From contig OY735209.1 of assembly GCA_963457665.1 (NCBI GenBank), forward strand, positions 62,145,975 to 62,209,974: DNA of 64,000 bases, in the 5' to 3' direction. Numbering within the stretch: position 1 is the stretch's first letter; each line of letters starts with the position of its first letter. The stretch comes from Thysanoteuthis rhombus (lineage: Eukaryota; Mollusca; Cephalopoda; Oegopsida; Thysanoteuthidae). Shown piece after piece: positions 1 through 14,900 of this stretch. The notes under the pieces were generated by a model. The model searched no databases, was not told the DNA's origin, and saw nothing but the letters and a program-made list of their open reading frames with translations. The position numbers were made by a program, and so were the translations under genes.

Positions 1-1945
1 GGCATTTTTGAATTTTCAAATTTTGGAAGTTCCTCAGCTCCAAAGGCCGGATCCAACACTTGATAGAATCCCCTCTGACACCCTCAAGATGTTTTTTTCT
101 TGGAAAAATAAACAGTATAAATTATTCACTTGATCCACTTATTAAGCATACCAAATTTGTTTGAGCAGTGCAAATGTTCAAGGTAGCGATAGACCGACAA
201 ATTCAATCAGTTGTTTTGTGTAAATAGATTTGCTGCCAGACATCTTTATTCTTTTCCCAATATCTCCCAGCTACAATCATTAGAATGATAGAATCATTCA
301 GTTCCTTTAGGACTGGCTAGTTCCTGTCAAAGTTGACAACTCGTGTAACACTTTTTTGCTGCTTTAGCCTTGACAGGTATGGTATGCCCAAGTTCTCACA
401 CACTCTCTTTTCTCTATCAGACATTTCGGTATGTCAGCATTGTGTAGGGGGATATGGACAGGCTAAAGTGGATAGTTAGATAGAGAGATATGAACAGACT
501 GAGATAGATAGAGATGGAAAGACTGTGATAAATTGAGCACTCAGGTGTATATCATGTTTCATAATTAGTAACCATCAACCATGACTGTTGGAGCTAATTG
601 AATTTTTGCACGAAAATCCTTTGCGTGGACTAGTGAGATATGATTACTCTACTCACTACTAGAGGGATTAAACTACTGAGTTTCACCTCTACTTTTTGTT
701 TAAAGATCACTCATTTTTACTATAAGATGAGAAATTTACTGAAATATTAGGTTTCTCAAATATATTGTCAGCTAACCAGATAGTCTAACGTGAAGGTCGC
801 CAACATATCTAGGAATTGAACCTTATTGTCTATATTTTCTTTTTAAAAAAAATTCTACAATCTAAGGGAGAGAACTGCGACTGACTATTTCAAATGGATT
901 TCTATGTCAACAGTGGATAAAGAATTAAAACTTCCATTAAAGTATTACTTTATGCTGATATATAAATCTTCCAAGCAATGAAATATTTTTCTAATAACGA
1001 AAAAATCTTCGCAAAAACACACTTGAATTTCTGGTATTTGAATAATTTTTTTTATAACAAAACAGGGAAAATTTGCTATTGAATAAACAACAGCATAATT
1101 GAGAGTTTCGTAGTTTTTACATGATATATAAAATAGATTTTCTTTCTGTGAAAATATCAATAAAAACTTGTTTATATAGATTATTAATAATATTATCATG
1201 CGTAGTTTCTCACAGAAATAATTTTTTTTCAAAATACTTCGAAACTCGTAAATTTCGACTGTAAATTGGTAACTAGCTTCAGAAGAAAGAATTATGGGAA
1301 TGTTGTTTGGATGAACAGCGGGAAGTAAGAAGAACGTTTCATTCGTTTTTGTAGGAAAAAAAAACATTTGTATTTTGATTTTCGTAATTCATTGTGAACT
1401 GGTCAGGATGGAAAATACTCGTTCGAAATGGAATCCATATCCAACATCTAAAATGTTACCATGATCATGAAAATAGAAGAAGAAAAGTTTCTTAAATTCA
1501 AGAATTCTCAACATTTTAAACCTCTAAGCCTTTTCATTCGTATGATGGCCTGGCCGTAACGCACGTTGTTTGTTCAAAATAATAGCGTAAATACGTTTAT
1601 TTGGTGTGAAATTTGTAAATATAAACATACATCATGAAAAAAAATATACAATAATTTGTATTTATTAACACATATCATATAAAATCTAGTGAAATACACA
1701 TAAAATATATACTCTTTATATAAGCACACATGGAAAAATTTTGTATAAGTACACAATTTTATTTTCGCATCAAAAACCTTAAATATTTGTTATGTTGTAA
1801 CCGATAGATATCATAATTCTCTTTGAAATTATTTATATCTGGTGAGAGAGCAACATATTTTCTATTCAGTTGGTTAATTTTCAAGAACGTTCGCGCTAGA
1901 GATTTCAAACTAATTTTTAGAACTATGTTGTAGCTAATATTGGGA
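1..1945. other. Upstream flank of TICRR, no gene seen
   Basis: This AT-rich flank has only short, low-complexity open frames and no recognisable protein. A GATA-rich patch lies near 460-530. The last 60 bases before the TICRR start include a CpG-bearing patch (aacgttcgcgctaga, about 1887-1901), which is unusual in this AT-rich sequence and might belong to the promoter. No TATA box can be assigned with confidence. The 5' UTR and transcription start site are unknown. Confidence 0.4.
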
Positions 1946-3031
1946 ATGATGGATAAAGAACATCATAAATTTCAGGTAGTTTTTCTCATTGATAAGTCGC
2001 TGGAACACGCTAAAGACTTTTTAAATAATCGACATGATCGTGGTTGTAGCCAGTGTGATAAAAGCCATTCTGAAAGGGGAGATATTCGTCAACAACAACG
2101 GTCTGCTTTAGATCAATGCTCATCTAATAATCCCAGGACTTCTTCATGCGATTGTGGGGATGTTAAGGAAGATATCGATCAAGCGAAATCTCGTGTCTGG
2201 AAATCCATCTCTCTATCAGCCCTTCGAATCCTTTGTTACCTGTTCACGAAAAGTCTCCCCAGTCCTCGTGATTATTATTCTAATAAAAAGACTAATAATA
2301 ACGACTACGCTACGAAGAGTGACGGTGAAGATTGTGATAACATAGACGAGAACGTCGACAACAAGCAAAAAACGGCGACCGACCTACAAAATCAGATCGA
2401 ATATTTGATAGAGAAACAGTCCTCTTTGCAATGGGGTTACAAATTTTTCTCTTCAAATAAACTCCCAGGCAAGACGGAACATCACCAGTTGAAGGACTTC
2501 AAGCTGAGACACTTCGAAGAGTTTGAAAAAGAGCTGGAGAAGCAGTTTGAACAACTAAACGATGATTCCCTAAACACCAAAACAAAACCTTCAAGAAATA
2601 GCGACCCGTCCTCTACCACTGAACGTAGAAAGTCAAATGGCCCGACTCCTTCAGAATGTCTGAAGCGGACACTCTCTCACCTTCTCTACGATTTCAACTG
2701 GGAGAATCCTGATATCACATCGCCAATAATCTGTAGAAAGTCTTCATTACCAAAGAAGCGAAAGAGATCTTCTGGTTCGGGACTTCATGGTGGTATAGAT
2801 TGTTCCGGGGTTCCATCGGGGCCTCAGAATTTGGTGTTTCTCTTTCAGAGTTGCCCCTCATCGAAATTGGAACTTCGTCATTTTGCTGGAAAAGTTGTCG
2901 TCGATTCTGAAGTCCTGCTGGATTCTTTCATGCCTCCTTCTCTCTTCAAAGAATTCGTCGTCAACAGGAATCTATCTCTTTATTGGGTTGATCACCAGAT
3001 TCACGATGACATCTCTCCTCAGATGAATAAT
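1946..3031 (+). CDS. TICRR: TICRR coding exon 1 (residues 1-362)
   Basis: This exon encodes the N-terminal domain, which resembles vertebrate Treslin throughout: a short hydrophobic strand (FQVVFLID) near residue 12, a helix around residues 80-110 (SALRILCYLFT), LQWGYKFFSSNK near 161, LYDFNWENPDITSP near 248, NLVFLFQSCPSS near 295 and LSLYWVDH near 345. An Asn/Asp-rich insert lies between the first blocks, and a basic PKKRKR patch near residue 270 could be a nuclear localisation signal. The donor is aat|gtaaaa at 3031/3032, phase 0, which joins directly to the phase-0 exon at 10051. Open reading continues 84 nt past the donor before a stop, which I take as intron. Confidence 0.88.
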
Positions 3032-6000
3032 GTAAAAACCTCATTTTGTTTCTCGTTTCTTTTGAAGTTTATCAACTTTGTTGTGCATAGATATCATGAA
3101 ATCTTTGATTCATAAATAATTGCCTTGCATGAAAGTTCAAATTTTAGGTTTTCATAGTAAAATTGATCTTTTTATTTGTTATTTTCTTTAGATTCTAAAA
3201 AAGAGCCTGTTTTTTTTGTTTTGTTTTTTTCAAGTCGATTACAAAAACAATGTTGGGTTATCTCGTAGTTGAGCATCCCAAATTATTATCCCGACTGTTG
3301 TGAGGTACCCTGTCGATCAACACAAAAACAAAATAGATCAATTGAGCCGATATCTAATCTTATAAGAATTAAGTGAAAAAAAAATGAAGTGAACCTTCAT
3401 CTATTTTGAATCTAGGTTCAGTTGGGAACATTTTTTTTTCTTTCGGTTTTAAAACTTCGTTGGTTTTCTTTCGAAATAGTACGAAGAATAGCAGTATAAA
3501 AAATGTTGATACTGTGGGAAAAAACCCACAGGATCAACTTTTTTTTTTTTTACTGCTATTCAGGAAAGTTTTTATTTTTACTTCAAATAGATTTCATATC
3601 TGCTCTGTTTGTATTTTGTTTTAGCTGTACGCGAGTATCTCGTCAACCTAAAATGTTTTTAAAAATTTCTTGTAATTTACTCGTGTATGAGCGAGATGAA
3701 AACACCAGGGTGAAAATTAGGGGTTAGCATTGTACTTGATTTGAGTATAAAATAACATGGATCACTGATTTTTAGCTACCGAAAGTATGGGTCACATTAT
3801 ATTCGAGATCGCAAAGTAAATACGTTACAAGATTGCCAAACAATATGGATCTGAACCACTTCAATTTAGGTGAGTTTAGTGTACACTGTACTATGAACCA
3901 TCGTATTAACAGACTAATAGGCTAATATTGCGGTATTATTGACATTGCCTCCACTGAGAATGTAAATAAAGAAGATGGTGCAAGAGGCATGAAGCTGTGC
4001 TGTGTCTGCAGCCTACCGGTCATTTCATGCACTAACAGACAAGTCTAGCATTCAGGGTTGCCAAATATGTCTCCTTTCAGGCGTTGAGTCAGATAAAAAT
4101 TTTAATCAATCGGACATCCAAAATTGTCAGTTTTGTCTGATTTAAGGCTCCACATAATTTAAATCGATATTTCTGAAACCAAAACAAACAGCTCCGTACA
4201 CAAACCATCCTTCAGAAAACTATAATTTAGGTTTATTATTTGGCAATTTATATTCGTCCTGCACCGGACAAACATCTATGGTTGCTATTGATCTGTACAA
4301 AATGTGAGCTTCTGGGTGCACAAGCATATACAAGATATTTTGAAATGAACAAATGTACACGTAACAATTTTTGTCTGATGTTATCGAGTGTTGACTGTTC
4401 ATCTGACAAAGTTGTCAGACCTAATTATTGAATGGTTATTTACACATAATCATTGTCGACATTTTATAAAGGTTTGGCTCTTCATCCTGTGGTTGGGCCT
4501 AATTATTGAGTGTTTATTTGGAAACTTTTTTCCTCTGACAATATAGGCACAGGCAAGATAGGAATACTTCAGCTCTGCTCTTATTTTCTAATTCAGATTA
4601 CGATCTACTGTTGACGCCATGGTCCTACGTAGGTTCAAAAGAGAAAAACCCTTACGCAGCACATGTTTTCCTTGTCTGATCAGTCTTGAATGAAAAGACT
4701 GTGTAATGGGCAAAAGAAAAGCTGTGTATATTTGTCCGACTGTGGCACTATAATAAGCAAAATGAAGACTCTATCGTGGTGTATGCCCACCCGGAAACGA
4801 GCATGCTGTACGGACAAATAGCTATGTATCACTGGCATCTGATGGCAAACGAATGTCCACAGTGTTATTATTTGATTATTCAATTTCTTTGTTTCTAAAT
4901 AAAAAGATAGAAAGGTCAATAAATAGGAATTACAATGTAAGTTGTTGCTGAAGCACATTCAGATCAAAATTGCCAGAATTTTCCTAAAAGGTGCTTGCCT
5001 TCATTGTTTAAATCGCAAAAAATTAATTGTATTCAATTTTCATTCCCAAAAGATTTATTGTCCTTCTTTCAACAGAAAAGTTAGATTTTGTAAACAAAAG
5101 TTCCCAGTCATGATTGGAGAAAAGTGAGATTGACTGTTAAGAAATCTTGAGTCTAGATGCATGATCTATGAAACAATGTGATCTTATCAACAGCCAACAC
5201 AGACACCCCCTTGGATTTATAATACCATGCGGTTATGTAGAATAATTGATTGTGAATGATTTAATCTTACATAAAAGTTTACAATAGTGGCATGCTGCTG
5301 TCTACTACCTAATTAGAGCACAGAATTTCAAAGATCTAAAAAGATTTCAAGTCGTGCATGTATGCTCGCAATGAGCTTGCTTCCCTTGTAAATGTTACTT
5401 CCAGAAGAAATGAAGATCAGATTCAGTCAAAACAGTTCATACTACTTTACTAGGTAGACATATATATATATCAGTATGTACCCATTTTGGGAAAACTACA
5501 AAATATTCACCCTGAACAGATTCTGTCAAGTACAATAAGCCCACAGTTAAGCGGACCCCGATGTAATGTTTTTTTTTGATTTAGCAGACACTTCTACCAT
5601 GCCTGCTTGTGGACATGCACGTTGTCAACTTGGATATTTATATCTAAATCTGGATATGACTAATCGTTTTTAGATATTAGATATCAGTTTAGATATATTT
5701 TTACTGAGGCTCAGATATTTTTGGATTTATTACTTTGCTAAATCTTGATATATTAGGATTTTTTGGCAAAATTTTGATAGATATTTGATAAAGTTCAGAC
5801 TTTGAACATTTACCAATCATCCAAAATTTAGCCAGATCCTCATTGTGGCACTCGCTTGTTGTGCTGCTGTTGTTTTATTTTCATCAACTAACAAGTAAAG
5901 TGAGAGAAAAACAAAGAGTAGGACTATCAAATATCTTTGCAGATTCCTCGATAGACACTATATATTCCATAAGGATTTTAGACTTCAGAAGCACATCGAT

Positions 6001-9000
6001 ATATTTGGCTGTCAAGATGTAGTAAAATTGTATTGCACCAATATCTGGATTAGGTTATGAATGCCAACACTAAAAACATTTTACAAATTCTGGAAATCTG
6101 TTTGTCTTTAGAAAAAAAGGTCTTTTAAAAGTTTTACAAACGGGTTTTATTTACAATGTGACTATGAGGCTAAGCTGGAAACTTGCTTTGTGGCATTTTT
6201 ATGGAAGTTCAGCTTACAGGAATAATCTTCAGTTTTATTTTAAATAACTGCATTTAGACATAAATAAATTCAAAACCTAACCTTTCTCAAACTTGAAAAA
6301 TTTCCTGATGAAATGAAGGTCATAATCATTCAAAACATTAAGATTTTCACAAAACAATTGTTATATTTTCACTTAATAGTTCTTAAATTTTTGGTTTTAT
6401 TTTTTATATCTTGTATATGCATGCTATGAATGAAAACTTGCTAATATGCAGTGTATTTTTAGATAATTTTCCAGAAACATCTATTTTAGAATGTTTTTTT
6501 AACTTAATTTTAGATGAATTTTTAGAAAGTTTTCTAAAAAAAAAACTATATTTTTAGATTTCTCTTGCCTCCTTTTTAGATATAAACATTTTTTTAAATC
6601 GACACTGCTGCTCAGTTGATTGAACTGTAAGCTGAATTCAAGTCAGTTTCGTTAGTGTCACCAATTTGTATTTTTAATCAAAGATCGATACGTTATTTCT
6701 GTCGCTACAACTCAACTCTCAATCACTGTGACAGTAACAGATAAATAAAAAGTTATAATTTGATCAAAATTTTATTCAATTCAATTTATTCAAAACAAAG
6801 ATAACTACATCAAAACTTCTCTTTTTACAAGAAAGTCAAATATTCATTACAAAAAAAAATTGGGTTCTTTCAAATACCTTATTTACTCCCTCAAAACCAT
6901 CTTCTCTTTTTTTTTAGATAAACTAATAATTTATGACAAAACTACAAATTAAACTATAATTTATTTTAATATAAAACTATTCATTAGCAATTTTGTTATT
7001 CATTGTTTATTTTTATCATAACTTTCATTATCAAAAAAACGAATTTTTTCCCAAACAATCATTGTTAAACGATATCGTAAAACTAAAGGTGGATGCTTTC
7101 ATTTTGCAAACCTTACGAACTTGTTCTGTATCATAATTCAGTAAATTTATATTCTATATCATGTCTAAAGCTATTTTGGCTTCGAGATATTTGAATTTGC
7201 AAATGGTTGTTACTTGAAAGGATGATTAATTTATTTATATTGAGAGCAGTGTATTCAAATCAGTCTATTCAGTCACAGCGAAATAGGAGAATGATTTTTG
7301 ACACCAAGTCTCTTCAACTTTTTTAAGTCTCTCTCTACAGCTATGTTGTCAACTACAGACTGACGCAAGTCACCTCTTAACCTACATAATGCATGAGCTT
7401 GCGTACATTAAGTGGGTTAGGGGTGACCATTCTGGTGAGAAGTGGACAGTGTACAACAGTGGCTGGCTGGAGAGAGGGGCTTAGTGGGAGGTGGAAAATT
7501 CAAAGAAAAGAAAAATATTTGTTTGAAAGTAAAACTAATTTTGCTATCACTTAATCCAGTTAAAAATCTAAATAGGAAATTCTATGGGCTGTAAAACTTA
7601 TTCAATTGAAAAAATAGACAGGTTCATTTATGTATGGATAATGTATACAAATATATATATTTGTATATGAATTTATGTTGTTCTGAGTAGAAAAAGGAAT
7701 TGGACCTAAACTCTTGGAATCACACGTTCTTTATGAAGAATGTTTTCCTCAAAGGTTTAGGCAATAAATACATTTATACTAAAATATATATTAGCATAAT
7801 TTATCCTTGCTTGAATGATCCAGTCAATTTTTGCAAGGTTCTAATGCTGGTCTCATTATAATTCTCTGATAGTCTCACTGTCTGTCCATGTGACCACCTA
7901 CCGCGCAAAAATCTCGTAGTGTAAATCCATGAAAGCTCTCCCATGTGACCCAGGGATAGGTTTCAGCCAATTACTTTTTGAAAATCTTCCACTGAAATAT
8001 GTTATTTATTTAGGTGGGCATCGATTTACAATGTATTTTCAAGTTGAAAATGGACCCATTTTCTGTGCCTGCTCTTTCAGCGGAACAGTGTGCATACTGC
8101 TGGAAATGAGCAGTGAGGACTTTGTATCTTTCGTGGAGAGTAAGAGGGAGAATGAATGTTGGCTGATTGGAGTGGTGACTTTGTAGCATTCGTAGAGGGG
8201 AGAGAACGACTTTATTGGCTGCAGATTTTTGGGTATCATTCTTAGATAGAGGAGGGGGCTCTATGTATATTAAATATTTTTCCAAGATGGTAAAAACATC
8301 TCTAAAAGTCTCAATTATACCTTTTTTTTAAAAAACAGATTAAAACATAAAAAATGAATTAAACACTATCAAATTTCCTATCAATCTATCTATTTTATTG
8401 AATCTGCTTTTTTTTTCTTTTCGACAGAAATACCTACTCTAATGGATAGGTATTCAGTCTAGTTGATATAATAGGCTTATAAAGTCTATGCTTGGAAGAA
8501 AGCTAACTTAGTGTATTAGTTTCAAGTGTGTTTCGATGGAATGTGTGTCTTTGCTAAATGACATTGTTTACCTCAAATTTTCACAATAACAGTTCAAAGT
8601 TTTTCTAAACATATTTGGTATGTTATAAACGTTAGATTATGTCTCTTTGAATCATTCATACTTCCCCCTGATGTTTTAAATTTACTTACAAAGCAATAGG
8701 AAGTGACTGATGTCCCTTCAAAGTATGTTTCACATGTTGCAAAAACCCAGGAGAAACTTGTGATATGTGAATCCTACACAGGGATGGCTGTTGCTGTAAC
8801 CATCGTAAGGGCACTTATGTACTTTACTTATCATACAGCAATAGCTTGATTTGTGTGGGTTTTGACGTTGTATGGTTAAGGTCTTGCTGTACAAATTAAT
8901 GTAACCTGGAAAAAAACATTGTGATTTTGAATATTATTGAAAAATTGGAACAAATAAACTGCAATAATTAAGGTATACCTGTATAATGAACAGTGTGATT

Positions 9001-11903
9001 TTCATGTTTCTGTGTTCCTAACAAAGGACTCTTCCACTTTTTCTTTTCATGTTAAAAGTTATAAATTGTTAGCAAGGAAATCAAACTTCAAATGTAAACC
9101 CTTTGAAATTTACATATCTCCTTGTGTAATTTACCTCTACCATCAAAGTTGGGAGAGGTATATGTATTCACTTACGTTTTTCTGTTTGTCCTCACGATAT
9201 CTCCAAAAGTTCTCTATGAATCTCAATGACATTTCGTGTAATGGTGGACCATGGGCCGAGGAACAATTGCTCAAATATTGGGACACTATCAGGGATTTCT
9301 TTACGATTATGTGATATCTTTTTCATAGAATAAGACAATAGACTGAAACATGGAAAATTGAAACTTACTCTGTATATGACCTGATTTTCATTTAGTTTTC
9401 AACTTTTCCATTTATATCTCAATGAATAATTTTCCTTGAAAAATGGTTGAAATTTCAGAGTTTTTATTTTTTTCTCACTGGCTAAAGATTTATTATGTAT
9501 TGAATTGATTTTGAGAATTACAGTGGATTCTGCTTCAGTAGAACATATAGGGACTATAAATTCATGTTTATTCTGTTCGTACATAATTGCTAATCTTTGT
9601 TAAACATGTTATATTAAACGGGAATCCACTGAATAATTTACGTCTAATTGACAAAATTTACACTTTTTTTTTACTAAAAATAGATGAATACATAGTTTTG
9701 ATTTCCTGAAAACAAGGATATAAGATTTTTTTTTTTTTTTTTTCATAATCAAAAGTTTATAAAATCAAGCTTTTCACAAAAAATAAGTAAATATAAAGTT
9801 TAAACTTTTTTTTACGATGAATAAAAACATAGTTTTAATTTGATCAAAAGTTTATTTGATCAAAACAAGGATATAAAAATGATCATTTTTCTACCATCAA
9901 AAGTTTTTGTAATCAGATGAAATAAGACTTTTTTTACAAAAAATAAGTAAATTTTGTAAACTAAGCAATTTTACTGATTTTGTTTAACATAAGGAGAAAA
10001 ATTATTAACATCTACATTTTCCACTTTTTTTTTTTTTTTATTTATTTTAGATCTCTGACTATGAAAATGAATCTTTTAGAATGGTGAATGAGGCTTTGGC
10101 CAAACTACGTGGAACTCTTATCCCACTGGACAGCTTGACCTTGGCTGGAAGCATTCATTGGTCATCTATCTATTTTAATACCAGATATGCCAATCATTCG
10201 TTTCTTGATGCTGACAGCCCTGAGCAGCTGTCTCACTTTGGGAATTTTTTCGAAAAGAAATCCGATGTTGATGATGACTTTCCCCCTTTACCTTCCGACA
10301 ACAAAGCTAGTTCCAAAAGCAAGAACAAAAGATCCAAGTACCGAGATAAAGGTCAAGGTTTATTTCCTGTAACTTCAGTTTTAGACCACTTCATCAAAGG
10401 ACCTTATTCTGCTGCCTCTTCGCTGATAAAAGATGCTGTCGGCCTCATCAAGCAGCCTCATATTGAAGCTACTTTAGCTTTTGATCGTAGTAAGTGATTT
10501 TTTTGTTTTTTTTTTTAGATGCACTAGCATCTCTTGTACCTATGATTGTCTCTTACTAATGGGCTGACTTACCAAAACAAAATTTACCAATTTAGCTCTT
10601 TTGGAGTTGGATTTTTTGCTCATTTAGCTCATATAAGTTACTGACTGACTGACTGACATACTGAAACAAAATTTTAAAGGAATCCATGAGATCAAACTAG
10701 TGCATCTATGGTCTAACTTCCAAGTTTGCAAAACAAATCCCCATGTTTTGGGATCTAATTCGTCATTACTTAAATAGGCATTTTAAAATATTTTGAAATT
10801 AATGTTATAAGTGGAATTAAAGAGTTTTTCCTTTATTCAAACAATTAGACTTGCTGTAAAGACTGGTTTGGGTGGAAGTAAACATTCAAAACAGATCATG
10901 AATAGAATTGGTATTCACAAATATAAAAAAGCAATGTATGTTTATATATATATATGTATCTATTCATTTTTTTGTGAGTGTAACAGATATTACCCTTGAT
11001 CTTTGGCAGAATCCGTGTGTATCCTGTCATTTTTTCATAGGTACTATACTAGCTTCATCATCATACGAGCGAAGTTTTATTTGCAAAAAAAAGATATTCT
11101 TGTTATTGAATTATTTTACGATATCAACAGTGAATCTTTTTATTGCTCTGAGATAATTTTCTTTCAAGAAAAATAATTCTTTCAATTTCAATATAATATA
11201 TCCAGTTGAAAGTTACTGTTCTGAGAGGACTAAATTTTTGCAAGATTTGCTTCTTTCAGGGTGAGATGTTTTGTCATCAGGTTGATTGGAAATTTGTTCA
11301 AATTACATTTCTTGAATTTACTTGTTGATCTTCAGTGAGATTAAATGAAGGTACTCTTTAATTTTTTTTTCTCTTTTTTTTTCATTGAATAATTGAGGAT
11401 TTTGTAATTAGGAAGCTTTGTTTTATAACAGAGCTAAGTCATAGCAAGGCCTCTTTATGACTAGAGGTATGTTTTCCTACTATACAGATCAGAGAAATCA
11501 CAAGATTCTAAACCAATAGAACCTCTGGTGCTCGGCACAGAATGGAAATCTTACTAATCTCACTGCTTATATCAGAAAAGAGAATGTGACGATTGAACGT
11601 TGTAAAACAATTTAGCAAAGTTCAAATCAACTAGTTTCAGCTCTTATCTAATGAGGAAGCTGCAATTATAAACCAATCAGAATGCAGTTTGACCTTCATT
11701 GCAAAGAATAACACGATGCTTGCAAAATTAGCCATTTTAAAAAATATATTTGATGACTTTATAAAATTATTCATATCAGTCTCTTACTTACTTTAGCATA
11801 ACCAAAGTAGCTTATAGTTACATTACTTTAACAGCTATAACAACACTTGATGCTCTCACTGAAGGTAAACAATCCAAAAAGAATGAAAATAAAGGTACTT
11901 GTA

Positions 11904-11963
<60 letters not shown>

Positions 11964-14900
11964 GACTTGGCTCCATAGGCTATATTTTATTTTATGTTGG
12001 CTCTTGATGAGTATCTTCGTTTGTTTTTTGTTTTTTTAGATGAGACGCTACCTGAGTTATGTCCCCTTAAGTTGGTACCTACCACTTCCTCCTGCACGGG
12101 AATTATTGAGTAAGTATAGTCCTTTGTTTATCAAGTGTTTTTTTTTTTTTTTTTGTTTGTTTTGTTTTGTTTTGGGTTTTTTTTTCCGCTCTCGTGAAAG
12201 AGAATAAACATAAGAAGATAATCATGATTTATTAATGACATTTGATTTAGAATTATAAATGTTGGGTCAAAGAATATTCATTTTATTCTTATATTTGCAG
12301 GAAAATCTTTACCCGTTCACAGTCGTCCAATCCTGGCACCAATGTGCATATATCTATGAGAGACAAGCATAAACAGTCGAGAGATGGATCACAGCCTGAT
12401 TTGCAATTTATCCTCTCAAAGTCTAAAGCATGCACGACTTCTGCAGGATCATCTTCTCCTATGCTTTCCACACCACTGGAGTCCCTTCAACTAGAAGTGT
12501 ATTCTTATCTCAGTAGTAGTGATGTCTGTTGTACATCTGACTATGTCTTCTACTGTACAGTTTGTATTCAAACTGGATCTAAATTCAGTACAAACAGGAA
12601 GTCTGACACTCCCAAGTCATTCACTCTCAACACCTATGCTAAGTTCCAAAGTTTACTTCTTCGACTGGCAGAGACTGATCAAAATTTGGTTTGTAATAAT
12701 GAAAATTTTTATGATTCATTTTTTGCGAAATGTTGTGTTAACAGTTATTTAAGTTTTTCGTATAATTTCATAATCTCCATCTTGCTTTTATTTCAGTTCC
12801 AAAATGTCTTCATCTAAGGAATTTATGTGTATTGAAAGTTGCTTGAAGTTAGTTGTTTACCTAAAAATCAAATAACATAATATTCAGGTCGTGTATCATG
12901 TGGAGAACCCACCGTGTTTGGTGACCAATACTATTAGCAACAATTTTAACATCACTGTGATCTCTATTGTTCAATTCAGTTGCTGATTATTTGTCACATA
13001 GTGAATTCATTCACATCTAGATCACTGCCAGGGCTTTCACTATTGGAAGAATCACTCTATTCATCCAAGAAGCTCGAAACCCACTGTACATCATACATAT
13101 GTACTTGTTTCCGAACAGACCATCTGGTTGTTCAACAGAGGGCTGCCATTTTGAAAGGCCGATCAACAAAATTCAGAAATGTTGATCTTATATCAGACAC
13201 TACAGCCTTTGCTAGAGTGCGTGCGTGTGTGTGGTTTTTTTTTTTTTTGTTTGTTTTTTTTTCTCCATGTGTATGTGAAAATTTGAGCATATGTGGGTTT
13301 TTTTTTTTTCTCATCATATTGATAAAAATGAAATTGTTACAAGTATGAAATATGAATAAACATTATCAGAGTTTATGGTGAAATAACCAAAAATCTACAC
13401 CGTTTAGATATTCCTTTTGGTTGCATCTAAGATACATTTTAAAGAACTTACTATAAAAGTTAAATTTATTTTAAAGTAAAATGTTGCCTTACATATTTGA
13501 TATTTACCTGGAGAATAAAAAAAAAGTTGTGACTAAATAATTGAGTTCTAATCTTTCTGTGATTGTAAAAAAAAATTTTTTTTAAAAACTCTATATTTCC
13601 TTTATATTTCTCCTATTTTTCAAATTTCAGGTCTTAACTGTAAAAATGGATGGTCAGTCAACACCATTTCTTGCTGTTCTACAACCATTGTCTGTCAGTC
13701 TTGGTTTGATTGTCTTCTTTCCCATGGGACTCAGCTTGAATCTGGAGAAACACTTACTCTGTAAATCCAACCATGATGTTACTAAAGAGACCAATTCAGC
13801 CCATATATCCCAACTAAAGACAGATTACATCACTGATCGTTATACTAAAAAACTCTTGCGCTCTAAAACTGCCATGTCAATAGATATGCAAAGATCTGGT
13901 GAGTATTTGGTACAAATTTGAATTATTTCACTTTTACATCACAGCCTAATGCAAAATTACTAATAATAATAGAATACTATCTATTTGGTCGTACTCTATC
14001 TCGGCTAAATTTCAGATAAAGAGAGAGCCACTTATCGTGAAAACTTGGGGGCAGGGTCTTTTGGATGACAGTTATTGGCTGATAACATTTAGCAAAGGAT
14101 ATAAAAAATCAGAACATTTGACATTCATTATTATGAAAAAAAAGTTCATTTTTTACTTTCTTTATTATTATTAATTCATTTTGAATGAAGTGTTAGGGAC
14201 CAACTGATTCTCATAACATAATCTATGATGATGGTAAATGGCTTCCTCTTTATTGTAATGAAATTAGCCTTTTTTTTTTTTCGTTTTGTTATATGATTTC
14301 AAATCAGCGCTAGACCATTTATCCGGCAAGCTTGGAACCAGAGGTGACCTGATTCTGTGTATTTTCCAGATTTCTGGACTCTAATAATGAACTGTGTGAT
14401 TCACTGTCCATGACACTGGAATCTTCCGCTGGAGTGGTAAAATTTTGCAGAAAAGAAAATACTTCCTAGCCACCCTTATAAAATATGCACAATCCCGCTA
14501 AACAAATTCAGTATTTTTTTCTAAAAAAAAATCTCAATCTAAATATATCCTTGAATTTTTTCCCACTGGGATTAACAAGTAGATCATATTAAATCAAAAA
14601 AATACATTAGGACTTGTGTTGCATCAATATACTAAACGTGCTGGACGTCATTGATGGGTTCAATCCTCATTGGATCTCTCACTATTGATCGTCTGATATG
14701 AAACTGCTCTTTTAATGAATGATATGAAAAAAAAAATGTTTCAGGGCCAACTCTGTATAACAATGATCAGCTAGCTTATCTTGCTGGCAGTTGTTTGTGG
14801 GTTTGACCTTCATCAGATCTCCGAGTATAGATAGTCTGGTACCAACTCACACTAAGTTAATATACTTGAGCAGTGTCAACTTTTCTTTTTTCTTTTCATA

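Larger units (their letters stand above)
10490..12039 (+). other. TICRR intron 2 with (TA)n array
   Basis: AT-rich intron with short TTTT/TATA tracts. It includes the 11906-11960 microsatellite and a possible 30-nt exon (11835-11864) listed separately. No other feature is recognisable. Confidence 0.7.

Noticed and set aside
1940..1945. Non-ATG start two codons upstream of the TICRR ATG
   Set aside because: It needs TTG initiation; an ATG pair follows at once and matches the expected N-terminus.
3776..3869. Exon-like segment in TICRR intron 1 (tttttag ... tttag|gtgagt) that reads LPKVWVTLYSRSQ
   Set aside because: It is 94 nt, so including it would break the phase between exon 1 and the exon at 10051, which join directly in phase and align to human Treslin. 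The product resembles nothing conserved.
7929..8186. 85-codon + frame in TICRR intron 1
   Set aside because: It overlaps the 55-60-bp minisatellite and has no recognisable domain.
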